From Treponema medium (lineage in GTDB: Bacteria; Spirochaetota; Spirochaetia; Treponematales; Treponemataceae): a stretch of DNA of 64,000 nucleotides. The stretch spans positions 806,001-870,000 of the forward strand of contig NZ_CP031393.1 of the NCBI RefSeq assembly GCF_017161265.1, given 5' to 3'. This document shows positions 16,849 to 25,134 of this stretch, one piece after another. Position 1 is the first letter of the stretch. Each line of letters starts with the position of its first letter. Under the pieces are notes generated by a model. The model had not been told where the DNA came from. It ran no database searches and worked only from the letters and a program-made list of their open reading frames with translations. The translations under genes were made by a program, and so were the position numbers.

Positions 16849-17823
16849 TCATGTATCAGTATCACTAAATAATTTCCCTTGCATATTATCCAGTTTTTCT
16901 TTTTCACGTTTCTTCTTTCCACTTGGCATTTCCGTAACAATGTCTCCAATTCTATGATCAAAAACCTTATGAATTTTGTATTGCGAATTATAAACTTCTC
17001 CCATATCATCAAGTTTCTTACAAATTTCAATCTGGCAGTTTAATTCAGTACCATTTTGAAATGATATACCATCATCCACTACAGAGCGTTTAAACTCTTT
17101 ATCTGCCATTGCAAACTCATGTATCTGATTTTCTCGACGATAAATACCACGCCATGAATATCGCCCCTTTTTCAATACGGGTGAAATGATTTCAATTACT
17201 GCTTTATCATCAAATTCTGATTCTAAATCATCTGTTAATAAAAAATAGCTTTCAAAATCACTTCTAGGAATTGCGACCAATACTTTACATTTTTTTGCAT
17301 CTTTATCTATGGCAGAAACTTCTAATGTTTTTATTTTCTTTTCCTTCATTAGATTCTTAAAGAAATTTGATTTTTGCTTCTTAATTTTATGACTTGAATA
17401 TAATTTTTCTAAATAAATTTCCATCTTTTGAGGCAAAGGGATTCCTTCGTTTTCTAATTCTTTCGCTTTATTAATTATATCAAGTTGAGCTAATATTTTC
17501 TCGTCTTTTGTTTTCCGTGGGAAGATATATATAAAAATGCTTAGGAAAATTCCTGCCCAAGCCGTAATAGCTATACCATTTTCTGACAACAAGAAATTAT
17601 AAATTTCTCTTATACTGCCTTCTTTTTTAGCTTCGGCTTCTACATCAACATGAATACCTAATTCTGCGGACAATGTTTTTATAATCCTAAGAAACTCCTT
17701 TTCACAAGCATTCCTTATATAAGCGTTTAAAGCATGAGTATCGTCATCATTTCCAAATGAATAGTGAAATTCTAGTTTATCGCCGTTTTCTATTACTGAA
17801 AAAATATTTTCTGAATTATTCAT
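16849..17823 (-). CDS. Single-pass membrane protein of unknown function
   Basis: A 324-residue protein I do not recognise. Residues about 1-80 are hydrophilic, a single transmembrane helix follows at about 82-102 (GIAITAWAGIFLSIFIYIF), and the remaining 220 residues are charged and cytoplasm-like, with Lys-rich stretches and a tail rich in Lys, Arg and Glu. A strong purine-rich ribosome-binding site (GGAGGGGGAG), supplied by the last codons of the broken restriction gene upstream, lies 5 nt before the ATG. It is on the same strand as the SEFIR gene, separated by relics. Genes of this form beside defence modules are often accessory, but no function can be claimed. Confidence 0.6.
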   Translation of the reverse strand: MNNSENIFSVIENGDKLEFHYSFGNDDDTHALNAYIRNACEKEFLRIIKTLSAELGIHVDVEAEAKKEGSIREIYNFLLSENGIAITAWAGIFLSIFIYIFPRKTKDEKILAQLDIINKAKELENEGIPLPQKMEIYLEKLYSSHKIKKQKSNFFKNLMKEKKIKTLEVSAIDKDAKKCKVLVAIPRSDFESYFLLTDDLESEFDDKAVIEIISPVLKKGRYSWRGIYRRENQIHEFAMADKEFKRSVVDDGISFQNGTELNCQIEICKKLDDMGEVYNSQYKIHKVFDHRIGDIVTEMPSGKKKREKEKLDNMQGKLFSDTDT

Positions 17824-17890
17824 CCCTACTCCCCCTCCACAATCTTCACCTCATCCGCCGTCAACCCATACAGCCCATATACAACAGTAT

Positions 17891-17984
17891 TTATCTGCTT
17901 ATCCAAAATGTCAACCCTCTGCTGCAAGAATTTCTTATCAGAATCGGATATTGCACTGTTCAGCTGTCCCTGTGCAGTAATCAT
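17891..17984. repeat. Copy 2 of the duplicated restriction-enzyme tail segment
   Basis: Diverged direct duplicate of 16681-16774. This copy remains in its original context, the C-terminal tail of the broken type IIG gene, and continues into VYGLYGLTADEVKIVEGE. Confidence 0.75.
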
Positions 17985-18716
17985 AGTTTTGCAAGCCGTG
18001 TAAGCATTTCGGTGTGTTCTGTATTCAATTCCGGTAGAGGGAAAGGATCAAGATATTTTGTTTTAAATTGGAAATACCCCCCACGTAGTGAAGTACCTGT
18101 CTTTTGTAGAAAATACCATGTTACCTTTGAGGTCAATATTGCAAGATAAGCATAATATCTATCCTCATTGCTATCATTAAGAATTAAGCCATACGAAGTA
18201 TCGTTGTACTAATATTTACCTTCTGAATCAAAACACATTGAAGTTCCAAAGCAAATATCGGGTGTCAGTATTTTTTTACTGGACAATATATGCATATTTC
18301 TTGCATTCCATAAAGCGTACCAGATCGGATACTTCATAGAGGCAGTTCCTCGTTTTGAAAGACGTGCTTTTATTGATTTGAAATATTCATAGCATTTTGG
18401 AAAATTCGTTTTCATTTCATTTTCTGTATAGAAAATAGTTTTCCCATTCGCACTATGATAAGGATAAATCATATACTCCTTTTTATTTATAAAGCTATAT
18501 CTATTAATAGTTTTACCCGTAAGAATAGGCATGCAAACACTTTTCTCGATTTGAATATATGTTTCAGTTATAGAATTATAACCAGTAATATATTGCTCGT
18601 CTAATCTACAATCGGAGAGATAAAATGCTTTATTATCACCGCTTACAATTCCTTGAAATATACCATGAAAAATATCCTTAACGGTGAACTTTTGCAATCT
18701 CAGTTTATCGATAAGG

Positions 18717-19974
18717 CAGGGATTCCGCATTATAACGAGAGCAATACTCTATCGAGGCAATCTTCTCGTTTGTTGCATAGGTGTTGCTTATGGAGAAGCG
18801 GCATTTTTTTTGCTTTTATGATATCCGAAAAGTCAACCTGTTTGAGTATATTCAAGACAATTTTTCGTAAGACGCTTAAGTTTGCTGCCGCATTGTCTTT
18901 CCGCACAAGACAATAATCCTCATTGAGAATTGCATCGAGAACCCAATGCAGGTTATTTTCTATCCCCCAATGAACCCTCATCGCAAATGCTGCCTTGTGC
19001 ACATCTGTCAGTGAGGTCAAAAAATATCTTTGTTCAACGGATTTCTTCCCAGTCTTCTTTACCGTTCTTTCGCACACGAGCATTCCAACGCCATTGAGAT
19101 TCTTCCATTCATCTTTTTCTGAAAGCCAATCAATATTCCCGCAAAGATAACAGGTGCGTTTTTCAATTCGTCCGTGTCCAATTTCAAGGCTATATTCTCC
19201 TCGCTGAATATTGTAATACTGACAATAAGCGTCATCACAAGGGTGCTCAAAAAACTCTTTTACATCCCGATGGATCGATTGCTGATTTCCTTTCAGAGAA
19301 ATGACATACTCCGCTTCCTTTTCTGCTATTTTCTCAACGATTTTTTTCTGGCAACCCATCGCATCTATAGTAATAATCATCCCTTTTAAGTCTAACAGAT
19401 CCAGAAGTTCAGGAATGGCGGTGATTTCATTTGATTTTTCTTCTGTTTTCACCTGCCCGAAGCACACACCTAGGGAGTGCGCCCAAGCCGAAACAACATG
19501 AGCAGCTTTATGAGCCTTTTTATCTTCGCCTGTCGGTGCATATTCAGAGCGCCGGATAGTTTTTCCGTCAATCGCTAATACTTCATTTTCTGCAATATGC
19601 TTGCCGAATACTTCCCGCGCATATTCTATGAATACTTTTTCAAGCTGCTTTGCATCAATCCTTGCAAGCACTCGCAGAATCGTATCGCTGCTGGGGATGC
19701 CATTTTCCAGTTTCAGATATTTTTTGAGGGTTTGTTCGCTTAATGTTGCATAAAATTGTATTTGTTCTATGCTTTTATACCCGCACAATACTCCCACAAA
19801 CACGAGCATCAGTATATCGACGAGATTGTGTTTCTTGCATCTTTCGATCCTTTCGTCTTTAATGTTTTCAAATGATTCTTGTAATGTCATTGTTCCACCC
19901 CAAGAACATTTTACCATCTTTTATACCGTGTGAGCTACTGTTTTTTTGACACTATTTATAATGCGGAATCCCTG
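18717..19974 (-). mobile_element. ISAs1-family insertion sequence with intact ends
   Basis: A 1258-bp element bounded by the perfect inverted repeat CAGGGATTCCGCATTATA (18717-18734) and TATAATGCGGAATCCCTG (19957-19974). A perfect 10-bp target duplication, ATCGATAAGG, flanks it at 18707-18716 and 19975-19984, so the insertion is recent. The same ends and target-duplication length are found on the MITE at 60755-60928. Confidence 0.95.
18730..19890 (-). CDS. ISAs1-family transposase
   Basis: A 386-residue DDE transposase of the ISAs1 (H-repeat-associated) family. The N-terminus has the family pattern FENIKDERIERCKKHNLVDI. The catalytic region has VLAIDGKTIRRS (first Asp), IITIDAMGCQKKI (second Asp) and, near the C-terminus, WGIENNLHWVLDAILNED (Glu). 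The length is normal for the family and no internal stop is seen, so it may be active. I place the start at the ATG at 19890, preceded by GGGTGGAAC, and not at the in-frame codon at 19917. It lies within the terminal repeats of the element. Confidence 0.92.
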   Translation of the reverse strand: MTLQESFENIKDERIERCKKHNLVDILMLVFVGVLCGYKSIEQIQFYATLSEQTLKKYLKLENGIPSSDTILRVLARIDAKQLEKVFIEYAREVFGKHIAENEVLAIDGKTIRRSEYAPTGEDKKAHKAAHVVSAWAHSLGVCFGQVKTEEKSNEITAIPELLDLLDLKGMIITIDAMGCQKKIVEKIAEKEAEYVISLKGNQQSIHRDVKEFFEHPCDDAYCQYYNIQRGEYSLEIGHGRIEKRTCYLCGNIDWLSEKDEWKNLNGVGMLVCERTVKKTGKKSVEQRYFLTSLTDVHKAAFAMRVHWGIENNLHWVLDAILNEDYCLVRKDNAAANLSVLRKIVLNILKQVDFSDIIKAKKMPLLHKQHLCNKREDCLDRVLLSL

Positions 19975-20997
19975 ATCGATAAGGGCATTATCAACTGAAG
20001 ATGCTAACTGCCAAGGGGCACTGTCTTTCAAGACATCAAACGGTAAAACATCAAAATGTAATTCTTCAGCTATCTTTTCAGGTTTAGTCTTAATAAATCT
20101 AAATGTATCATTATTATGTGAAAGCTCAATAATACAGGTATACACAGAAGCAGCATTAAACACGAGATGCGATTCAAAGTGAACAATGCTCTTTAAAGCA
20201 CGATTATCATAAATAAATTGTCTTATTCCGGTTCCAAAATCACTATTGATAAATTTATGAGGAAGAATAAAAGACTGTATACCATCTTTATTCAACAAAT
20301 TAAATCCTTTTTCAATGAAAAGAATGTAAAAATCAAATCGCCCCGTTGCTGCCTTATATTCCTTTTCGTAGAATTTTGCTTCCTCTTCATAATTTTCACG
20401 AAGTCCCTGCACTCTCAAATACGGTGGATTCCCAATCACGCAATCAAAACCACCGTCTGCAAATATGCCCGGGAACTGAGCATCCCAGTCAAAGGCGTTC
20501 ACCTTGCGTTGTTCCTCGATGCCGAACAGTGTTAAATCCTTACCCGTGTAGTAATCCGTTCCGATAAGGCTGTTCCCGCATTTAATATTGTGTGACATAT
20601 CCGGTAAAATTTTTTTGTGTTTCTGTATTTCGCTCGGTTTGAATAGTGTAGACTGCCCTCCTGGAGAAAGAGCCTTACCTTCATTTTCCAAGAGCTTCAA
20701 AAATAGCGAAAGCTTTGTTACCTCCACCGCCTGTGCGTCGATATCCACACCGTAGATATTGTTTAATAAAATACGTTTTTTCTCTTCAATGCTCAGCTTA
20801 TACCCTTTGTTACGACGCAAAGCGTCGGGGTATTAAACTCTCCGCACGAATAACCTCCTGCCGGTCATGCCGCGCTCCTTTCTCGTTTTTGACATCCTTA
20901 TCAATTCGGCAACGAAGAAATTTTCAAATTTCGAGGCTGCTGAATTGTTATGCTTTTACAACGCAGTGAAAAAGCATAATTAATTTTGCGATGTTTT

Positions 20998-21056
20998 ACG
21001 TAAGTAAAACTCGACGTTTAACTTCGGATGCGCTATATTAGCAGCCGAAGTTAAAC
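20998..21056. repeat. Variable-stem hairpins inserted in the broken type IIG gene
   Basis: Two hairpins lie side by side. GTTTTAC with GTAAAAC around a CGTAAG-like loop (about 20994-21010) sits in the frame GCGATG...CTCGACG. GTTTAACTTCGG (21016-21027) pairs with CCGAAGTTAAAC (21045-21056). The first has the same frame as the hairpin at about 38452-38473. They occupy the site where a large part of the restriction gene is missing. Confidence 0.65.
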
Positions 21057-21266
21057 ATCCCATTTCAGGCATTCAAGCAGCGGATCGATAAACTTATTGC
21101 GCACTTCGCTTTCCACAAAATTCTTGGAAAGATAAAAGGGCTCATTTTCCTTAAATTGATTTACCAGCTGTGCTACACGTTCCTTGCGTTCCGCCATCGT
21201 CATGTCTTTTGCCTTAATGGACATCGTCTACTCCTGCTATTTCGGTATACCGCATATTATAGTCTC

Positions 21267-21581
21267 TTACATCGATGCAATCGGACACCCGTTCATTCGC
21301 GCCCACCGCAGCACATTGTTAAGCCGCGCTTGGTAGCCTTTTCCATCTTTTTTCAGCCAATCTAACGTATCGTTATCGATTTTTGTATGTACATCAGTCT
21401 TAGGTATTTTCAATGACTGAAAATAGTAAAAGCCACCGTTACTGTCAGGCGTACTTTTAGGAATATCCTCATAATTTATTTCGCTATCGGGCATTTCATC
21501 CAATTTGTCTAATACTGCCCGATCTTCCGCTGTCAGCGGGGGAAAATCAATAACTTTGTATTCTCTTTGCGTTTTCTTCAT
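21267..21581 (-). CDS. brnA: BrnA-family antitoxin
   Basis: A 104-residue antitoxin. Its C-terminal half, VHTKIDNDTLDWLKKDGKGY followed by QARLNNVLRWA, is the BrnA (DUF4415-like) ribbon-helix-helix signature, K-x-x-IDxDVLxWxKxxGKGYQxRxNxxLR. It should neutralise BrnT and repress the operon by binding its promoter as a dimer. The gene overlaps the brnT 3' end by 35 bp. It is one of two BrnTA pairs in the window and is well diverged from the 37.1-kb copy. Confidence 0.85.
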   Translation of the reverse strand: MKKTQREYKVIDFPPLTAEDRAVLDKLDEMPDSEINYEDIPKSTPDSNGGFYYFQSLKIPKTDVHTKIDNDTLDWLKKDGKGYQARLNNVLRWARMNGCPIASM

Positions 21582-21888
21582 AACATCGTACCTCCATTTT
21601 ATCGGCTTTTCGGGCAGATATAAGTCGTATCAAATTATCTCTATCTGTTGCTATTACACTTACTATGTAATGTCCTTCAATTTTACCAATATATTTCTCC
21701 CTATATTCATCATCAGAATGGGAATAGTCATACACATTATACAGTAACGGATCGTTGAATACACGGCTTGCAAGTTCAAAAGATACACCTCCATGTTTTT
21801 TCTTGTTGAGTTCATTCTTGTCCGTATCCCATACAAATGTATCAAGATATACAAACTCCGTATTCCGCTCCATAGTCTTATGGTACAT
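21547..21888 (-). CDS. brnT: BrnT-family ribonuclease toxin
   Basis: A toxin of about 113 residues with the BrnT pattern FVWDTDKNELNKKKHGGVSF (D-x-x-K-x-x-x-N-x-x-KHG-x-x-F), then ASRVFNDPLLY and the C-terminal IRLISARKADKME block. BrnT is a RelE-like RNase that blocks translation. The start is uncertain: 21888 is chosen, preceded closely by AAGGA; an ATG at 21873 would also serve. The far-upstream ATG at 21975 lies inside the divergent methylase gene and is rejected. Confidence 0.82.
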   Translation of the reverse strand: MYHKTMERNTEFVYLDTFVWDTDKNELNKKKHGGVSFELASRVFNDPLLYNVYDYSHSDDEYREKYIGKIEGHYIVSVIATDRDNLIRLISARKADKMEVRCYEENAKRIQSY

Positions 21889-21928
21889 TATCCTTGTACA
21901 TAAATCAAGAAAGAAGGAAACAAACGCT

Positions 21929-21956
21929 TTGACAATAACCCGAAATCCGATATACT
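21929..21956 (+). promoter_or_regulatory. Strong promoter with start codon at the transcription start
   Basis: TTGACA (21929-21934), 16 bp, TATACT (21951-21956), then only 7 nt to the ATG at 21964, with no ribosome-binding site. This predicts a leaderless mRNA. Confidence 0.6.
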
Positions 21957-21963
21957 GAATAAA

Positions 21964-22347
21964 ATGGCAAACCAAAATCTTTCAGCAGCAAAAACAGCCA
22001 AAAACGATGAGTTTTACACGCAGTACCCCGACATTCAAAAAGAGATAAATGCGTACATTGAATATAATCCTAATGTATTCAAAGGTAAAACCATTCTCTT
22101 ACCGTGCGATGATCCGGAATGGAGCAATTTTACTAAATTCTTTGCACAAAACTTTGCAGCATTCGGATTAAAAAAACTCATCAGCACCAGCTACGCCGTC
22201 GAAAGCAAAACATATAAGCACTATCAGCTGAGCTTATTCGAGACGGAGAGTCCGCTCTTTGATACGAATAAAACCCAACAAAGGGGAAAATCTTTACCCT
22301 TACCGCCGATGAAAACAAAGATGGGAAAATAGATATAAACGATTTCA
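21964..22347 (+). pseudogene. EcoRI-like adenine methyltransferase fragment, frameshifted
   Basis: The first 110 codons match the N-terminus of the EcoRI-type adenine methyltransferase family: KTAKNDEFYTQYPDIQKEIN, then LPCDDPEWSNFTKFFAQNF and GLKKLISTSYA. At about 22285 (a run of G and A) the frame is lost. The expected continuation, GKIFTLTADENKDGKIDIND, is readable in the next frame to about 22346. The catalytic NPPF region is absent, replaced by an HNH fragment. The gene is broken twice and is not expected to methylate DNA. Confidence 0.7.
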
Positions 22348-22348
22348 G

Positions 22349-22540
22349 ATGCCGAAAAAAAAAGGCACTTCCAATTGTCCGCTCTGCGCTTTAGAAAACA
22401 CCGGCAACAAAACAAAAATCTGGAAATTGAGCGAAATGGAGGCTGACCATGTTTCCGCTTGGAGCAAAGGCGGCGCAACCAATAGCTCAAATTGCCAAAT
22501 GCTCTGCAAAACGCATAATAGGGCAAAAGGGAATAGATGA
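22349..22540 (+). pseudogene. HNH-endonuclease C-terminal fragment fused to the methylase relic
   Basis: A 63-codon frame with CPLCALE, MEADHVSAWSKGG and CQMLCKTHNRAKGN, the zinc-Cys and His-Asn-His signature of HNH nucleases as found at the C-terminus of DUF262/GmrSD-like proteins. It is joined to the preceding methylase relic through a run of nine A (22355-22363) that changes frame. On its own it lacks a complete domain context, so it is read as a relic; a stand-alone mini-HNH protein is less likely. Confidence 0.6.
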
Positions 22541-22557
22541 GAATGTCACCCTTCCCT

Positions 22558-23550
22558 CTAAAAACTAAACTCTTTCAAAAAGAATTCGGGATTTACAGCG
22601 CCCATATTCAGCCGCACTTCCCAATGAAGATGCGGACCGGTTGCAAGCCCCGTTGCACCTGAAAGGCCAAGCTTTTCCCTTTGTTTGACATATTGACCTT
22701 CTTGCACGTTCAGTGAATCCATGTGGTAATAGAGACTGTATAGTCCCGGCAAATGTTCTACCACAACGCTCCAGCCGGTAGAAATACGGTTCTCCGCCAG
22801 CACAACCTTTCCCTCGGCACAAGAGTGAACGGGAGTCCCCGTCGGTACTCCATAATCTATTCCATAATGCAGCGTAGTACTCGTTTGCTTGTCGGTATAT
22901 TCAAAGACACGGCGATCCCCAAAACCGGACGTTATCCGTTTTGAATCTACCGGAATCGTAAACGGCTTCAATGTATACACATCCTGCGGTGTTATCGTTT
23001 CAAGAATGTTATTAAGTTTTTCAATTTGTGCACGACGCTCCGAACTCGTATCTTTTCTAATTCCGGTATTTCTTGCATCAAGCAGAATACGCTCGGAAAC
23101 AAATTGCTTTTTCTGAATACTGAAGGGCAGCGTTATTTCTTTTTTCTGTACATCCCCTGTTGAAATAATCACTTTAAGTGAATAAACATCCTTGTCGGAA
23201 TACCATGTCGAAAGCGGAATACCCGCAAGCATATCAGCCGTTTCCACGCTGCGGTTTTTGGGATGTGTAAAGAAAAACTGTGTAGAAATAGCCCGCTCTT
23301 TTCCCTTAAAGAGCTGCAAAACGGCGGTAGAATTTTGTGAAGTCTCCTTATGTGCAGTATCGGAAAACTTCATCGAAAGACGTACAAATACTGCGTCCCC
23401 CGGCTGAGCCGTTTCGTTGTAGGTTAGGGAACCGCTGTATGTCAGCTCTTGGAACCGTACCGTCTCAACTGCAAATAATTGTGCAGCCGCGCAATACATC
23501 ATACAGACGACGGCACACATACTAAAACGCAAAAAAAATCTTTTGTTCAT
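22558..23550 (-). CDS. Secreted M23-family metallopeptidase
   Basis: A 330-residue protein with an N-terminal signal peptide (about residues 1-27). A beta-rich middle region (about 30-150) precedes a C-terminal LytM/M23 domain (about 205-325). The zinc ligands are visible as HYGIDYG (H-x3-D) and GPHLHWEV (H-x-H). It should act in the periplasm on peptidoglycan peptide bridges. A TSGFGDRR motif marks the domain start. It stands alone between relics, with a CAGGGA-like ribosome-binding site. It seems intact, in contrast to its neighbours. Confidence 0.9.
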   Translation of the reverse strand: MNKRFFLRFSMCAVVCMMYCAAAQLFAVETVRFQELTYSGSLTYNETAQPGDAVFVRLSMKFSDTAHKETSQNSTAVLQLFKGKERAISTQFFFTHPKNRSVETADMLAGIPLSTWYSDKDVYSLKVIISTGDVQKKEITLPFSIQKKQFVSERILLDARNTGIRKDTSSERRAQIEKLNNILETITPQDVYTLKPFTIPVDSKRITSGFGDRRVFEYTDKQTSTTLHYGIDYGVPTGTPVHSCAEGKVVLAENRISTGWSVVVEHLPGLYSLYYHMDSLNVQEGQYVKQREKLGLSGATGLATGPHLHWEVRLNMGAVNPEFFLKEFSF

Positions 23551-23626
23551 GTTTATGTTCCCTGATCATTTACTGATGGTACCGCAGTTTTGTAGATAAA
23601 TCAAGTTTTACTATAAAGTATGTGTA

Positions 23627-24628
23627 TTATTTTTTCTCCAAAATATGTAAATATTCTACAGTTGAATCAGCCTTGTTAAAACGATTTGCATCTGCCTTAA
23701 ATCTTTGATAATCAGTTTGAGCTAAGTCATATCTACCATACTTAGACATAATGGATTTTACATCATCAACAGACATTAATCCTTCGTTGTTATAAGAAAG
23801 GAAAATATATTTAAAATTTGCATTTTTAATGAGATTATCAAATTCATCTTTTACAGAACTGGAAGAGCAATATTTTGAACGTGAATATTTACGTAAACCT
23901 GTTTTTCCACTTGGGACGAAAGGTTTGTATTCTGCTATTGTATTTAATATATGATAATTTGCACCATACTGACGAGCATTATATGGTGGGTCGAGATACA
24001 GAATATCCCCTTCAATTTCTTTTATAAGCTCATTTGCATCTTTATTAAATACCTGATGTTTATTATCGTTTAATTCATAGTCAGCTGGTTCAAGTATCAT
24101 CTTTTTCTGAGCAGATTTTTTCAACTTTTTTAAATATGCGCCATAAACAGATGCCGTATTAGAAACTTTATCAGCACATTCAAGAAGGCTGCAGAGTAGA
24201 AAATAATACACATTATCTGAAATTCGACCTACCTGTTTCCAGTTTTCAATAGAGGTTCTCATTGTATCAATTCGTTTGCCGTTATCATCAGAAAAGTATT
24301 GTCTTTCGCCATTACCACCAAGACAATAGTTTTTATAGATAAATCCATCATCTATAAGAGGAAGTTTGTTCAGTTCGTTCAACAATTCATTTTTATTTGG
24401 GATTTCAAGATGGTTTCCTATATAATTCTTGTTCAAAACATAACTATAGTATTCAACATCATTTGAAATTATTTTTTTTACAGAAGATTTAAATGTTCTT
24501 CCTACGATACCCGTCCCTGCGAAAATATCGCAAAAAGTTTTTTTAGACAAATCGCTACCACAAACTGACTTTATCGTAAAAGGAAGAAAATTTTGACAAA
24601 GTTTTAATTTCGATCCGATATAATTCAC
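23627..24628 (-). CDS. D12-class adenine-specific DNA methyltransferase
   Basis: A 333-residue methyltransferase of the Dam/D12 class. The start MNYIGSKLKLCQ is the family N-terminus, motif I is FCDIFAGTGIVGRTF, and the catalytic motif IV is LYLDPPYNARQYG. It should methylate adenine at N6 in a short target site. Its start overlaps the stop of a truncated upstream frame as ATGA, a sign of a former restriction-modification operon in which the nuclease is now only a stub. It may therefore act as a solitary methylase. Confidence 0.87.
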   Translation of the reverse strand: MNYIGSKLKLCQNFLPFTIKSVCGSDLSKKTFCDIFAGTGIVGRTFKSSVKKIISNDVEYYSYVLNKNYIGNHLEIPNKNELLNELNKLPLIDDGFIYKNYCLGGNGERQYFSDDNGKRIDTMRTSIENWKQVGRISDNVYYFLLCSLLECADKVSNTASVYGAYLKKLKKSAQKKMILEPADYELNDNKHQVFNKDANELIKEIEGDILYLDPPYNARQYGANYHILNTIAEYKPFVPSGKTGLRKYSRSKYCSSSSVKDEFDNLIKNANFKYIFLSYNNEGLMSVDDVKSIMSKYGRYDLAQTDYQRFKADANRFNKADSTVEYLHILEKK

Positions 24629-24870
24629 TCTTCATACTCCACAACATTAAAAATTATTTCATTTTTTTTAATGGCATATTCTATGTATTTGAGCGGAAGA
24701 ATGTCTTTACGCTTATTGAAGTCTTTGAAACTCTGTTTAATTTCGTCTGAAAGTATAGCTCCATTTCTACAAATCAAAACCGGTTGAATAATGCTAATTC
24801 TATTTGGAATATAGTATTGTTCTATCCAATCTACATATCGAGTTAATTGTCGTGTATTATCAACTATCAC
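24625..24870 (-). pseudogene. C-terminal stub of a probable restriction endonuclease
   Basis: An 81-codon frame beginning at a weak GTG and containing RYVDWIEQYYIPNRISIIQP and ICRNGAILSDEIKQS. I do not recognise the family. Its coupling by ATGA to a D12 methylase and its missing N-terminus suggest the end of a partner endonuclease. The preceding 27 codons belong to a different gene relic. Confidence 0.45.
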
Positions 24871-24940
24871 GCTTCTCTATAATCCAGAGACTATCTACAT
24901 TGAGGTCGGTCGTTTTCCAATCTTCTTCTGTATTTATCAT
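24860..24940 (-). pseudogene. N-terminal stub of a DNA methyltransferase
   Basis: A 26-residue frame, MINTEEDWKTTDLNVDSLWI then IEKRDS and a stop, resembles the start of type II DNA methyltransferases that open with SLW-x-I-x2-RDK. Everything after this is missing. It is fused head to tail with the endonuclease stub at 24625-24870. Confidence 0.45.
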
Positions 24941-25119
24941 ATTCTGATATTTTATTAAAAATGCTCTTTTTATTCTACTGCACTATAAACTGCCAAGAAG
25001 GTCATTTACCTATCATTCGCTTAATCTGCATTGCATAGCAATATCAGATTGAAGCTGGTGGTAGATTATATTCCAAAGTAATTGTCTTTTCCTCCATTAC
25101 CGTGAACCGTTTTTTTCGG

Positions 25120-25125
25120 TATAAT
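25120..25125 (+). promoter_or_regulatory. -10 box of the phosphohexomutase gene
   Basis: A perfect TATAAT lies 9 nt before the ATG at 25135 and there is no ribosome-binding site between them, so translation is probably leaderless. The -35 region is weak (TTACCG at 25097-25102). Confidence 0.5.
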
Positions 25126-25134
25126 AAAAGTACT

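Larger units (their letters stand above)
17826..21224 (-). pseudogene. Type IIG (Eco57I-like) restriction-modification gene, multiply broken
   Basis: Pieces of one large gene can be followed along the minus strand. An N-terminal stub (21224-21051) begins MSIKAKDMTMAERKERVAQL, with a good AGGAG site, and runs to FIDPLLECLKWDV. A hairpin replaces the next part. The methylase core (about 20913-19975) has GVDIDAQAVEVTKLSLFLKL and the adenine-methylase motif IGNPPYLRVQ. The ISAs1-type element interrupts it. The target-recognition part (18706-18209, TaqI-C-like) contains KARLSKRGTASMKYPIWYAL. An in-frame TAG at about 18210 and a -1 frameshift near 17990 follow, before the tail ending TADEVKIVEGE. 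Removing the IS and one target copy restores the frame across the insertion. The gene would have recognised and methylated or cut DNA; it cannot now. Confidence 0.8.
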
